Shown here piece by piece: positions 38,801 to 50,796 of a stretch of 64,000 nt of DNA (position 1 is its first letter; each line of letters begins with the position of its first letter). The notes below the pieces were generated by a model. The model ran no database searches, was not told where the DNA came from, and worked only from the letters and a program-made list of their open reading frames with translations. The translations under genes and the position numbers were made by a program. The stretch covers positions 45,001 to 109,000 of the forward strand of contig JAWDGP010005693.1 in the NCBI GenBank assembly GCA_033675545.1, written 5' to 3'. This DNA is from Elysia crispata. Its lineage: Eukaryota > Mollusca > Gastropoda > Plakobranchidae.

Positions 38801-39074
38801 TGGAAAATGGCAGAAAAGATCTATGATATTTAGTCTTTCCTGGTCATTCCTCAATTGTTGATGAATTCTTAACCTTCCAAAGTATATATGTTTCAGAATA
38901 AAACCAAAATATAAAAAAAAAAAACCAACAAAGAGAAAACACTGGTTTCAAGCAATTTATTGCTCTGGCCATTTCAGTGAATGAAAACTTGTTCTCACAG
39001 TTGAATTAACCTAGGTATGAAAAACCGCACGCACTCACACACACACACTAAATAGGATAAAATTGCCTCTAATA
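32886..39074. other. AT-rich convergent intergenic region / possible long UIF 3' UTR
   Basis: There is no recognisable exon on either strand. The frames present (for example 36508-36795 plus, 37818-38051 minus, 38157-38357 plus) are short and low in complexity. The part nearest 39075 should be the UIF-like gene's 3' UTR; a minus-strand AATAAA lies near 38422-38430 and others occur further on, so its end cannot be fixed. About 36977-37055 resembles a block at 23830-23910 (dispersed repeat). A C homopolymer lies near 33190. Confidence 0.45.
36977..37055. repeat. Dispersed repeat copy 2
   Basis: Partner of the copy near 23824, in the same orientation, sharing 'gtgga.tgggct' and 'aacttttc' and the 'aatcaataaatc' end. 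It lies in the region downstream of the UIF-like gene. Confidence 0.5.
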
Positions 39075-39167
39075 CTACACAAACACCTTCCTCTCTTCCA
39101 GATGGTCAGCAGATGAAGATGATGATGATGACGTGCCAGAGAACCTTTCACTCAAACTCAAGCCAGT
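39075..39167 (-). CDS. FYTTD1: Last exon of the UIF-like gene (C-terminal motif)
   Basis: After a CACAG acceptor it encodes TGLSLSERFSGT, a run of Ser, then ADHLEERKVFV and TAG. It is too short to stand out in ORF searches, and the plus strand shows a misleading Asp-rich frame. The exon enters in phase 0 from 39733. I chose it because it supplies the family's C-terminal motif and closes the frame exactly. Confidence 0.75.
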   Translation of the reverse strand, partial: TGLSLSERFSGTSSSSSSSADHLEERKVFV

Positions 39168-42100
39168 CTGTGACAAAATGGATCAAGTCAAAAAAAACCT
39201 GTTTACAAAAGGGACCTATTTTTCATGCAGATCTATCAAACTTTTATTCATTTGTCTTGTAGTCCAAAATGTCACATTTGAAAAAAACCTTATGAGGCTA
39301 GTGACTATCTCTAATGATAAGCAAAATTTCCAAGTTGTGATGATAAGCGGTAAAACTCTTAAGATAAAGGTTATCTAGTTCCTTTCTGTTTTGTATTTTT
39401 TATATGGAAGATGCCCAATCCCAAGTGGCAGGAGAGATTCACTGTCCACGGCACTTCTGTGATACGTTAAACATGTCTGTAGATTTTAATTTTGCAAATT
39501 TTATGAAATAGTTTTTAGATTCTTACACCCTTGGGTACCTTTCTAAGAAGTTTCAGTGAATAATTGTGAAGATATTTAAATAAAAACTAATTTTCTGATT
39601 TTTATATTATTATAGAGGTGTAATTTTCAAAGTCCAGTTTTTCTCGCTGAGGATCCCAATTTTTTTTTTCACGATGTTTGTTTTGTTTTTTGTTACGTTT
39701 CTAAAGATGGTACCGATACATAAGTTCCATACCGTTGGAGCAGCAAACACATTTTTCTGAAACTTGTAGGTGGTTGGGACGGCTGGTTTCAGAGACTGCA
39801 ATGAAAGAGAAAAAAAGAAAAAAACTCTGACAAGTGTATATTCTATTTCAACTGATGATTTTCATTACAAAATTCCTGAAAGTCTCATGAAATATAATAA
39901 AAGTTATCACTGATCAGTATCCAAGATGGTCAGAGCATTCACAGGAAACTATTTATTGAAGACAGTGATTGTATAGAATGGTAAAGTTTGAGAAAACGAA
40001 GAGGTCATGATGGCTAACTTTATGCATCACTAAACCAGTGAAATAAACTGTCTCACACTACATAACAGACATCAAACAGTCATTGTTTTCACAGGAATGG
40101 AGTTCAGCAACCTTGGCATGGGTTTTTCAAACAATTTACCACAATTATAATTTTCAAAAATTGATGAAAAAAAAAAAAAAGATCGCATTGCAACAAAGAT
40201 GATAAATGATATATTCTAATATTGATTTAAGTTTTGTTTGTGATGAATGCGCAGACAGGAGAGAAAACCTGTGAAAATGTGGCGAAAATCATGACCTGCA
40301 GCTGTATGGCCTGGGGCTTTGGAATACCTTTTATGTATTCCTTGTCTTCGAAATAAGATTTCATAAGAAGGGCTAATTGTAAGAAACAATGCATTTCACA
40401 ACAATGTGCCCTTTATTTGCTCTGCATGGACTCCTCACTGAAATTTGTATGCATCAGTGTCAATACATCCTTATTAGAGAAATTATTTTATTGTTCATAA
40501 AAATATGTTGTCACCAATCCAATTTATTTATGATTTATCTCGGACTGTTCAATGCAGAGCAGACAAACTCGCTTATGAGGAAAGTGTACAACACAACTTC
40601 AAAAGGCATGAAAATGTATAGTCCTAACTGAAAGTGTAAAAATTTTATTTCTGACAGAGTATAAAATCTAAACTAGATTAAATGGCTGTATAATATCTCT
40701 ACATGTAGATTTCATTTTCTTTTGTAATTTCTCACTGGGCTTTTTTACACCTGACTATGAAATGGTTTTACAGATTTTGCTAGTTGCAGAAAACTAAATA
40801 CTGTGTAAAATAATTATATAATTATATAATAAATTGAATGGAAGTTTGTATATTTTGATTTATTATTTATCTAAAATTGCATAAATCACTCTACTGTTCA
40901 GTCGATTGTTCAAGAAACAGACCCCTTGTAAAATTACGCTTTGACTGAGCTAATATGGCTGATACAAATGTGTAAGTTAGTTAAAAATATGAAAAGAAAT
41001 GGATATTTATTTACAATATTCCATAATTCATAGACAATGTGTGTATAACTTGTTTTAGGATTAAATTCTAGTTGTAAAGATGCATATCTTGGATCATTAT
41101 TTAGAAAGGAATGGAAAACAACTAGGGATCAGCATTTGCCAGTGTAAATGGTCTTTAAATATGTGTTATTTAGTATGCCATAGACGAAAGCTGAAAATAT
41201 CTATTAGTGGACACTTCTAAAAAGAGTGAAGTAGTTGGAAGTCATCAAAAGGAGCTAAAAAAAAAGCCATGTCCACTAAACAGACAAAAATAGCACGGCT
41301 AATTGTCCAAAAAAAAAAGAAAAAATTTGAAGGAATCAATCTTGATTTCATCAATGCAATTTTCATTTAAATTAAAAAAAAAGATAAACTTAACTCTGTT
41401 TTCTTACAAAGATTTAATATGTTAAGTTATGCAGTAAAGGTAAACAAACTAAAAAAGTGCATAAGTCTCCATACTTTAAGCTTTTCCAAGACTGAACTTT
41501 GTTGAGGTTTTGCAGGAGGTAAGGAACTGTGGAGAAAAAATAGTTTGGATTTATGAAATACAAACAAGTAATAACAATTTCTGCAAACATATTTTTTTTA
41601 ATTAAAAAAAAAAATAATACTCAAATTTATCAAAATAACAAATTAAACCCTTTTACAAGACAAACTGTCTAAAAGCATAAGCAATTATATGAGGAATATT
41701 TTCTGTCAAAGATGATTTACAAGTCTTGTCAATGACCTAATATAGGGCAGATTCAAAGAGATCTAAACCAGTTTGAGAAAGTAAGTTTATCTTTATCAAA
41801 TGCCGATCATTCTGACTTTAGAAAAATGATCTTACACCTAAGTTAGTGAATGTCAATCAATCTTTATTAATGACCGGCCATTAATCAAGATAAGAAGAAT
41901 GAAAAAATTTTACTAAAGGATGGGGCAGTAATATAAAAATTGTGATTTCAGATATGTTATCTCAAGAAATAAAGTGTTAAGTTCAGATAATCATTTTGAG
42001 CAATGTAACATATATCTAGTTTTTCAAAATAATTTTTTTGCAGTTGTTTTTTTCCAGCTGTTTATGATGCTGATGGGTTTTGTGCTTCATCATAGATAGT

Positions 42101-45100
42101 TTACACATAATCTGCCATTTAAAAAAAAAATTCAAAGTTCTAGCTTCAATTGTTGGTCAATGACTGTTTTCTGTAGGAGAAAGTTGTTTTTTTTTAATGA
42201 AGATGGACAGTAAATCTCTTATAAAAGAGAAAGGCAGAAGGAAAGAGAAGAAAGGAGGTAAAACAAGTTTGTAAGAAAAAAACCAACTATCTCTCTCTTT
42301 GAACTTTCTTACCACCCATATCAGTCGTATTGTCATATTCATCTGTTATTCATACAAAGAAAAACAAAACCCTTCAACTGCATTGAATTTTCTTATATCT
42401 CAATTCCATGATTCACCCAAATCCTGAGATACAGAACAGCTACTAGTGCTTTCATACTCTGTCTTATATAATGATAAAGATGACCAAACATTGATAATTG
42501 TGAATGTAATTAAATCAGGTCTGGAGCTGATTTTCCTGGGAAAAAAATAAAAAAAAGTAGGAGGTAGAGATCAGCTGCGCCTGCTGAAGAGCGATTACCT
42601 TGCTAGGGTGCGAGCCTATGTTGTATTAAAACCATCACATACTATTAGAAAATGTCGAAATTTGTTTGAAATGTTCACTTAACTTTAATAAAAATTAAAA
42701 TTAGAGAAATGAGAACCACTTACCTTGGATTCGAGACCTCAATTTTAAAAGGATCGGAAACTGGGGCAGCTTTTGGCTTTCTCCACCTGGCAGAAAACAA
42801 ACAACATAACTATCAAAACTTCATGCATTATATTCAACAATCAACAATTTCAATGTCTATGATTTCATTCCTCTCTATTGTGATAGATATTTACCCACCT
42901 CATTACTGCTCACTTAATAGAAAATGCCAGGTCCAAAAAAAATCTTTTAAATGATAGTGAACATCCAGAACTGTAAATGTTAAAAATCATTGCACAAACA
43001 CCTTCAAATTATTCATGTACATTCCTGAAAGAGATCTTTCATTTCAAAGGCTGAAAGTAGCATTTCATATCACCAAATTGTGAATAAGTAAATATAAAAA
43101 GCAAAACCCAAATTGAAAAATTAACCATAAAGGAATGATTGAAAAAAAAAAGCCAAATCATTCCTTCTAAACTCTCAGATTAAAGTAAAATTGAAGTCAA
43201 CATTTGTAGCATTCAATACTCACGGCCTTCGCCTGCCTCTCTGAGACTGTGTTGAAGTAAGGGCAGCTGGGTTGCTGATTGTGACAGAGGTGTAGTTGAG
43301 TTGACGGCTGGATTTATAACCATTGTTGTTGTTGTTGTTGTTGTTAAAATTTGAGGCATGACCTCCTGGTCTACCTAAGTTTGCAAGAAGTTTTCTTCTC
43401 CCTCGACCAGAAGTACTTGCTGAGGGCTGAAACCAGTTGTATAGCTTTTTGTAAAATAAATTGGGCAAAGTACAAAATTTCTAGAATGGAAATGTTTCTT
43501 AAGGTCAAACTTTATGAATGAATTGTCCAACTTAAAAGAGTACTACTGCATATTTTGTTTTATTTTTTCAAACTCCTTTTCTCCTACAAAATCAAAAATG
43601 ATCTCATAAGCCAACAAGATTTTTTTGACATGTGTAATGATTAAGATGTCTGCGCAAATGAGCTGGTACAGAAACATCATTTAATTTCTGTAATCAAAAT
43701 GCTCTAAAGAGGATTACAAAGATCAATGAACAAATTATTTCTGCGCCCTCAACACAGAATGTATCTTTCTTAAAAACACTGACAAAGTAAAAGCAGGCAG
43801 ATGTTTGAAAGGATACTGCTCCGTTAAATAATTCTGTGTAAGTGTGAAACATAATGTTTTCAGAGGATTAAAAGTGTAGAAAAAAATGTTCGCTGCCTAA
43901 AATGCATCCAGTTACTATTCTATTATTTATATGAACTGTGGTAGCTCATGTTAACTACTTTCAATTTTGCAACAATGTTTGACTTAATTCAAAAAAGGGG
44001 AAAAAGAGAACAAAGTTTATAAAAAATTAATTTTTCCATTGTCCTCAAGTGACGATGAACAAATTTGGTACTTTGCACACTAGGTTTCTTTTACTAACTA
44101 AAAAATATCTTATGAAACTGCTTTAAAACCTTCTGAAAGAAAGTTCTGCAAAGCTATATCATTAAAAATAAGGAAGGGTAAGCAGATTTTGTGCTAAACT
44201 AATGTACCCAACTCAAGAACTAAAGACAAAAGTTAAAACCACTCTAAATGCATATTATTATTTTTTAAATAATGATAAGGACTGAGCAAAGCTTGCCTTG
44301 AGATCAATAGTATTGAGGCTTGAAAGAAATTCAAAAGAAAAATGGAAAAGAAATGAAAAAAAAAGGAAGGCATTTATACTGTTCTAGCCACAAGTCCTTT
44401 GTATCTGTTTTGAGCTATTGCTTGATAAAAGAAAACAATTTGCCCCAGCATTGTCTTGAATGCTTCATTTTTTTCTTTAGGGGCAAATAAAGAAAAAAAA
44501 GTCTAAGTCAGAAACAAATCGTTTCTACCTGAAAACACAGGGAAGGAAATTCTGAGTTGAAAACATTATACCATCATGAAAAGAATGGGAAAAAAATTCA
44601 GAGTCAAGGTCTAAATAAAAGACAAGTAATAGATTATCATACCAGCCCTGTAGCACCAAGCCCTCTCATCTGGTTGATTACCGTGTCACGATTTGACTTC
44701 TGAATAGCTAATGTCACTGTTTGCATGTTTTTCTGGGCCTGCTGCAAGTTCTTTAATGCCAACTGTTTTTCTCGGAGCAGAGCTGCCTGTTTCCGTGCTT
44801 TGTTGAGTCTCTGATTCTGCTGCTGAGCGGCAGCCTGCTTGCTCAACCCCGTTTTTGTAAAGAGTTGCATACCACCCTGGTTTAGTTGAGCACCAGATTC
44901 TGATCCCCCAGAAGGCTGACCTCTACCTCGACCTCGACCTCTACCACGTGTGTTGCTCCCCCTTCCTCTGCTAGACAGCCCTTTGAAAGTGGAGTTTTGT
45001 TGCTGTTGGTAAACAAAAGAAAAGGAAGTCTTGTAACACTTCGTGTATGATTAAAATTTGGAGATTATTTGGTCATCAGAGCAGCTTCGAAGCTCATTTA

Positions 45101-47851
45101 TTTTCTTTTTTTTATTAAATTGATCAGATAATGAATCTTATACTTCCAATGCCTCAGATTGCGTCACTTCGTAAAATAAAGAATAAGTTAATGGAACTTT
45201 TGGCCTCTGCTTAAAAAAATAATGCTTATCATAAAAAGTGTGTCATGCAAAATGCATTACTTTTTATCTGGTCTTATTTTCTTCAGCTTATCAAATTTAT
45301 TTTGCTTTGCCAATGTACAGTAATCTTTATTAATACATTGAAACCATCATTCTGTTTTTTCTCAGAATTCATGTAAATTTGAAAATGAAAAACCTGTGCA
45401 CTTTGTGCTAAATGTGTTTAAAGCAGGGTCTTTTGTTGAATTACAATCGTACCTCCATGAAAAATTCATAAATATAACACGAGAACATCCTTATCTAGCC
45501 TGGATACATAACATAACAAATGAGCTAATTTTTTGTCTATTTTACATCTTTTTTCCAAAGCTTCTTTCTCATTTAAACACTTTAACAATTTGGTTTCAAA
45601 ATAAAAAGTTAAAAATTGAAGGTTTTTCAAAGCAAACTGACTATTTTTAAGAAATTAAGGCCAAAATAACAATCAAGTATATAATGACATAATAAAGGCT
45701 TAAACTGATATCAACCTTAAAAGATTAAAATGTCTGTATGTCTCGGCCTGATCCCTGAAATTCCTCAACATCAGTGTGACAACTACTTACCTGTTTTATC
45801 CCCCGTCCCCTGGCTGAACCAATATGAGTTCCTCTCCCACGCACTGCTCCACCTCTTGATTTCCCTCTCAATCCACTCGTAGCCACCACACCTCCTCTCC
45901 CCCTTCCCCTGCTGCCTCTGCTCGGCCCTCCAAGGCCTGTGGTAGATTTGGCACCCCGTGCTGCCTGGAGCTTTGCCTTTTGTCTTTTTTCTGCTCTGTT
46001 GATCTTAATAATATCATCTAAAAAGATATGAAGCAAAAAAATTAAAGAAGGAAAGAAAAATAAGTGAATCAAATTTCAAATGGTCATGAAACCCAAAAAA
46101 GTTTAGCTATTTCTGCAGCAAATTGCACAAAATATTCAAAAGAATCCTCTGTAAATCTATTTGATTGTTTGGGACTTTTTTTATGCAGTGCTCAGACCCA
46201 AATTTGTTGAAGAAAACACAGCAGAGTAAAATTTTTACACAAATATTAAATATGGACTTTTACATAGTCTTAAAATTGCTCTCACGCAACCCTGGACAAT
46301 TTCGATTGTAAAATAGAAGGCAGTAAAATTGCTACAGAACAACATTTCAGTAAAAATTTGCAGGTTTCCGTGGTATTTAGGTTTAAATTTGAATACTTTT
46401 AATATATTTTTTGGGTAATTTTTTCAGTTTTGCACTTGCCAGATATTAATGATAATACACTGAACCTCAAATGGATCCATGGTGATGGTCTCTAGTTTCA
46501 ATGCAACTTACAAATTCTAATTTTTGGACTGGCGGATAAACAAATGAAGAGAAATTAAAAATTGAATCAATAAATGAGCTCTCTCACAATGCTGCACTCC
46601 AACACACGGACAACCTAGACAGCTTAATAAATTCACATCTACAGGTACAGAAGATTTATCATAGCCTACAGCTAAAAACTCATTGACACCTGAGTCAGGT
46701 GAAGAAATATGTATAAAGAACCTTTCCTAACTGGCCAAGAGCTTAGGATGCTGATCCAACAGCCCAGTGCCTACTATTGGAAAAAGGATGTCAGGAACAA
46801 TAAAATCCTTTGACATGAAACATGTCCGCTTTAAATTTTAATATAACATTTCATATAAACAAACTATTGTTCTAAAAAAGTGTTAACACCATTTCTACCA
46901 CGCTGTAATTGTCTAGGGTTGCATTCCATGATTATTTGCAAGTTGCAGTTCATGATATTTTATAGTTAGTTTTCATTGTGAAGATCCAATGCTCTTATAA
47001 TAAACTATATTTTTTGTTTCCACAGAGAAACTAGCAAATTGACTAAAAAAAAGTAAAAAAAACGTTCATTCCCTGGTAATTTTAAGAAACAGCAGTAACT
47101 TGGCAAATGTTATTTTAATCTAGAGGATCCTAGTTTTGGTTTCATGAAAACTTGTGTCTTGAAATATCTTTTAGTTTGCATTTAATCAGTATCACTACAT
47201 TCTTATTTAAAAGTTTTATGATCGGTTTTTATTTACTTCTAACTAAACTTTCAATATGTGGCAACAAAAGAACAAAAGCTCTAAAGTTACTGGCGGAAAT
47301 AGCCGAAAACAGTTCCCGGTGGATCTGGAGCAGGAGAAATGAGAGGTTCCTTCATAAGGATTAAAGATGCTCTAACCATCGCAGGACCACTTGGCGAAGT
47401 GGTATAGCGCCGGGATCAGCAATCCATCAAGAGATGAGGGTATGGGTTCGAATCCTGGCGCTGTGCAAAAAAAAGATAACAGGGAGACACCTGGGAGTCA
47501 TGACCTGGGTGTGGCCCGGCCCCCTTAGAGTGTCAGAGGTTCAGGGCCGAAACACTTGCTACAAGGGGGGTTTCTTCTCTGAAGACTCCCTGTTATCTAG
47601 CTCTCCAATGAGTTTCTACTTACTATGTCGATGTACATTCATTTTCCTGTGTAAGAGATGTAGTGTACCTTAAGAGCCTATGAGAAAATTTTGCTAACAT
47701 TTTGAAATCATTTCCAGAAATTAAAACCTGTTTGCAGATCCTGAAAATGACATAAATTTTTCTAAAATTATCTTAACTAAGTCCACTTCATGGATTGCAT
47801 ATAAATATTACCTAAACTCATATCTACTTTGTTGAGTGCTGCTGTCGACAT
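39075..47851 (-). CDS. FYTTD1: UIF-like mRNA export adaptor with UAP56-binding motifs at both ends (8 coding exons, complete)
   Basis: Minus-strand exons 47851-47812, 46017-45791, 45002-44643, 43426-43224, 42786-42724, 41526-41475, 39795-39733 and 39167-39075 join to 1101 nt, 366 residues plus TAG, with GT-AG introns throughout. Residues 10-21, DMSLDDIIKINR, split by intron 1, are the UAP56/DDX39B-binding motif of ALYREF and UIF. Residues 34-113 are rich in RG/RGRG. About 135-205 is a Gln/Lys/Arg-rich likely helix, and 230-250 holds an Asn run. SVTISNPAAL resembles UIF's 'LTVSIDNPGA'. The C-terminus has TGLSLSERF (337-345), matching UIF 'TGMTLNERF', then a Ser run. There is no RRM, so it is not ALYREF or POLDIP3. 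UIF links UAP56/TREX to NXF1 for nuclear mRNA export; here that role is inferred. Vertebrate UIF is about 318 residues. Confidence 0.78.
47381..47600 (+). mobile_element. tRNA-derived SINE in UIF intron, antisense to the gene
   Basis: The head (47381 to about 47466) has a box A (TTGGCGAAGTGGT, 47391-47403) and a canonical box B (GGTTCGAATCC, within 47446-47458), as in RNA polymerase III promoters. The head resembles a tRNA with a long variable arm (Leu or Ser class), but its stems are degenerate, so it is not a functional tRNA. A short A-run, then a GC-rich body, follows. A perfect 13-bp inverted repeat, AGATAACAGGGAG (47474-47486) and its complement (47586-47598), brackets the body. No target-site duplication or 3' tail could be fixed, so the right end is approximate. 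Confidence 0.8.
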
Positions 47852-47912
47852 GATGATTTTTACCTAAGTTCTCTTTCCCTCCAATGCAATAACTTCCGTT
47901 GTGAAAATGAAG
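47812..47912 (-). CDS. FYTTD1: First coding exon of UIF-like gene with upstream 5' UTR splice acceptor
   Basis: On the minus strand a long poly-T run followed by AACAG ends at 47913, a very strong acceptor. The exon then has 61 nt of 5' UTR, the ATG at 47851, 13 codons (MSTAALNKVDMSL) and one base before the donor G/GTAATA. A second ATG at codon 11 starts just before the binding motif and could also be used. An upstream noncoding exon ending at 50024 (donor CAG/GTAAAA) is a good candidate partner. Confidence 0.7.
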
Positions 47913-50024
47913 CTGTTAAAAAAAAAAAGAAAATTCTTTAAAGGATTGATATAACATGTATTATAAGTTTCCCTAATTGCAGGTCTATGTTAGGGCCTCA
48001 AATAAAATGTGGCAGAGTATGGGAAAAGAAATATGACTGACAAAAGGCTACATGACTTACTAAAAACATCTCATGAATTAAATTAAATCACAAAGTTTGA
48101 ATCAGTAGCTGCATGGCCTAGAAATTAATTAAAGGTTTCCAAGAATCCATAGAGTATGATCTGGATGGTAGAAATTACAGCAGGAACACTAGAAATAATG
48201 GTAGTAGTAGTACTAGTACTAATAGTTAGTAGTTATTCCTTGGAATGATACAGGAAGAAATTAGAAAAAAAAATTAGGACCTACTTTTACAAACAACATT
48301 ATGTACAGTTCACACTTCTCCTGTTTTGACTTCAGGTAGCTGACAGGATTGTACTGCAGATTATTGAATTTTAAAAATAATCTTTTGACAGAGAGTAAAA
48401 CTGCATTGTTCACCAGTTGCACTCATTTCCAAATAAATCAAGATATGCCTATCACACAAAGATAATTGAACTCAGTCCTTATGATGCAGAGTAAAACATA
48501 GAAACTTTAGGTAGGACCTCCCATTGGGTAAGTATATAATTATGAAATAGGATATCTATGTGATGTTACTAACTTTTTTACGCAGTTAAATTTTTTTCTT
48601 ACGACCCTAAGTTCGAAAACCAAACTCAATCTTTTTCTATGGTCTGATCAAATGAAGCCCTCATTAGTATGATAGAGGTACTGTACCCATAAATTGCAAG
48701 TCCTTCCAAACTTTATTTATCTCTTTATTTACACTATAACACATAATTTATTAAATTTTAAGCTTTTTAGATTCTCTCTCAGCATAGTTAAAACAATACA
48801 ATTTCAATTGATCCCCTACCAATCAGTGTGAATAAGATTAAATCTAATATAGAGGTATACATCTTTCAGTAATACCGCAGCTTTGCGGTCCTGGTTCTAT
48901 GTTGACAGTGCAGCCATGGTGGATACAATGCACTGGCCTGATTTTCACCGCACATATATATTAAAATGAAGGCACTGATCTAATCAAATTGTTATATATA
49001 TTGCAAAAATCTAAGGGTAACTTCTTGAGTAGACATTTCCGTGCAAAATATTGAAATTGTTTTGGCTATTTTCAATACCAATCTGGCCATTTGTGGCATG
49101 ATTTGTTTACATCTACTGGCACCGTGGTTTTACCCATCTTATTACCATTAAACCCATCTCATATTCTGATTGGTGTGATAAGACACATTTTAAGTTCATT
49201 TTAACTGTTTCACAAATAGTATGAGTTTAATGATTTATATTTGGTAGGCCTATACAATACTTGCAAAGTTGTTTGCTCTCCTTTTTTTATGGGAAATTAG
49301 GTAGATCTAGATCTAGATCTGGAGCTAAAATCCTCTATTTATTAGAAATTGGAAGATATATATCATTCTTTGGTGTCAAATTCTAAGTCTAGATCTAGAT
49401 CTATAATGTCAAGAGCTTTCCTTGATTCTTAAAAAAAAAAAAGAAATCTAGAATCAAGATCTAGAGACCTACTTCTCTACCCATGTCATTGTCAGCTTTA
49501 AAAAAATGTGGCCAGATTAGTAATGAAGGCACTTTTAAAAGAGATACTAGGACATTCACATTTCACTTATAAAATTATATTGGGCCAAAATGCGGTCCGT
49601 ATTCATGAATAAACGGACACATTGTAGCCTATTGTTTTGATCTCGAATGGAACTGGTCAAACTCAAACTCGAGTCAAAGGTGTTACGGTTAGGATTAACA
49701 TTATTGTCAGTCTTGGTCGGGGAATAAAGCTCGATATAAATGCTACAAATGATATTCATATTGCTCATTTACATCCTAATTCATTATCTCGATTTGTTTA
49801 CAAGTTTATACTCATTCCCAAAATGAGTTACAAACGATGACGAAGAATGGAAAAAGGAATTTCTCTCAAGCTCAATTCTCAGCAAAGTTGGAAACAGGAA
49901 AATACAAGTCTACTCTAGATCTAGGTCAATCTAAGTTCAACATATAACTGATGGTTCGTTTAGTTAAACTGTATGCACTTCAAATCAAAGAAAAGTCTTT
50001 AAATTCATACCACCTACTTTTACC
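47913..50024. other. Probable 5' UTR intron of the UIF-like gene
   Basis: AT-rich with no coding exon. It lies between the acceptor at 47913 and the minus-strand donor CAG/GTAAAA whose exon ends at 50024. Near 49300-49400 it holds clusters of overlapping CTAGAT/AGATCT hexamers. Confidence 0.45.
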
Positions 50025-50700
50025 TGAACAGTCGCGGTGATGCGATAAAATGAAAGTTTTTGGATTTTTAACACCAACACTAAACAAAAGGGGAAGCAAA
50101 TTTAAGGAACTTCCTTTTCATGGGTGATATTAAGTTTCTTTTTAATTTTTGTTAGTATACTCGATTATCCTTACATGTAGAATATTGATTAAAAGGGACG
50201 GATTCCTGTTGAAGGGTAATATTTTTTACCTTGATGACTTTATCTTTTATGTTTCAAGAAGAGAATAAAATGTATGGACCCTAAATTCTTCAACTCGGCA
50301 ACATTTTATCGAACACTAATAAATTTATCGACAGTCTGCATGTAAACGGACCGGTATCGGTGAATATTTGATGTTTGCATCATCTCCCTTCCAACGTCTA
50401 TTTAGATTCTAGTATTTATTGGCTTCTATCTAGATCTATGCAACTCAAATAGTTAGAAATTGCACAAAAAAATTCTCTCTAAAAGCAAAACAAAACAAAA
50501 CAAAAAAACAATTGGATTATATATGTTCTAGATCTATACACAAGATTAAGGATCTAGCCTAGATTTCTAGATCGTAATCTATCACAAATTGATTAGAACT
50601 AGCTGCAAAATTGGATACACAATGAGCTTGAACTAGAAACTAGATCTAGATCTAGATCTAAGTCTAGATTTAGATGATTCTATATCTAAAATCTAGATAC
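49290..50700. repeat. Clusters of CTAGAT / AGATCT hexamers
   Basis: Overlapping runs such as 'tagatctagatctagatct' occur at about 49304-49322, 49388-49402 and 50639-50660, with scattered single copies between. They are short, impure hexanucleotide repeats on both sides of the head-to-head gene starts. Confidence 0.7.
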
Positions 50701-50796
50701 CTTGGCCTAAGTAATATAATAATATTGTCATTATTAAGATTTCTAACCAAGATAAACACTAAATGATCTAGAGTCTGAAATCTAGTTCTAAGTGAG
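50025..50796. promoter_or_regulatory. Candidate bidirectional promoter between UIF-like and ENOX-like genes
   Basis: This 0.8-kb interval separates the inferred UIF 5' UTR exon end (50024, transcribed leftward) from the ENOX ATG (50797, transcribed rightward). It should hold both transcription starts and the 5' UTRs. No TATA box stands out. AGATCT/CTAGAT clusters occur at about 50530-50580 and 50638-50700. The assignment rests only on the head-to-head arrangement. Confidence 0.35.

Noticed and set aside
39133..39378. Plus-strand Asp-rich frame as an exon
   Set aside because: The minus strand of the same DNA gives the phase-correct last exon of the UIF-like gene with the family's C-terminal motif.
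47381..47466. Functional tRNA gene with long variable arm
   Set aside because: Box A and B are good, but the acceptor and anticodon stems do not pair properly and a SINE-like body follows.
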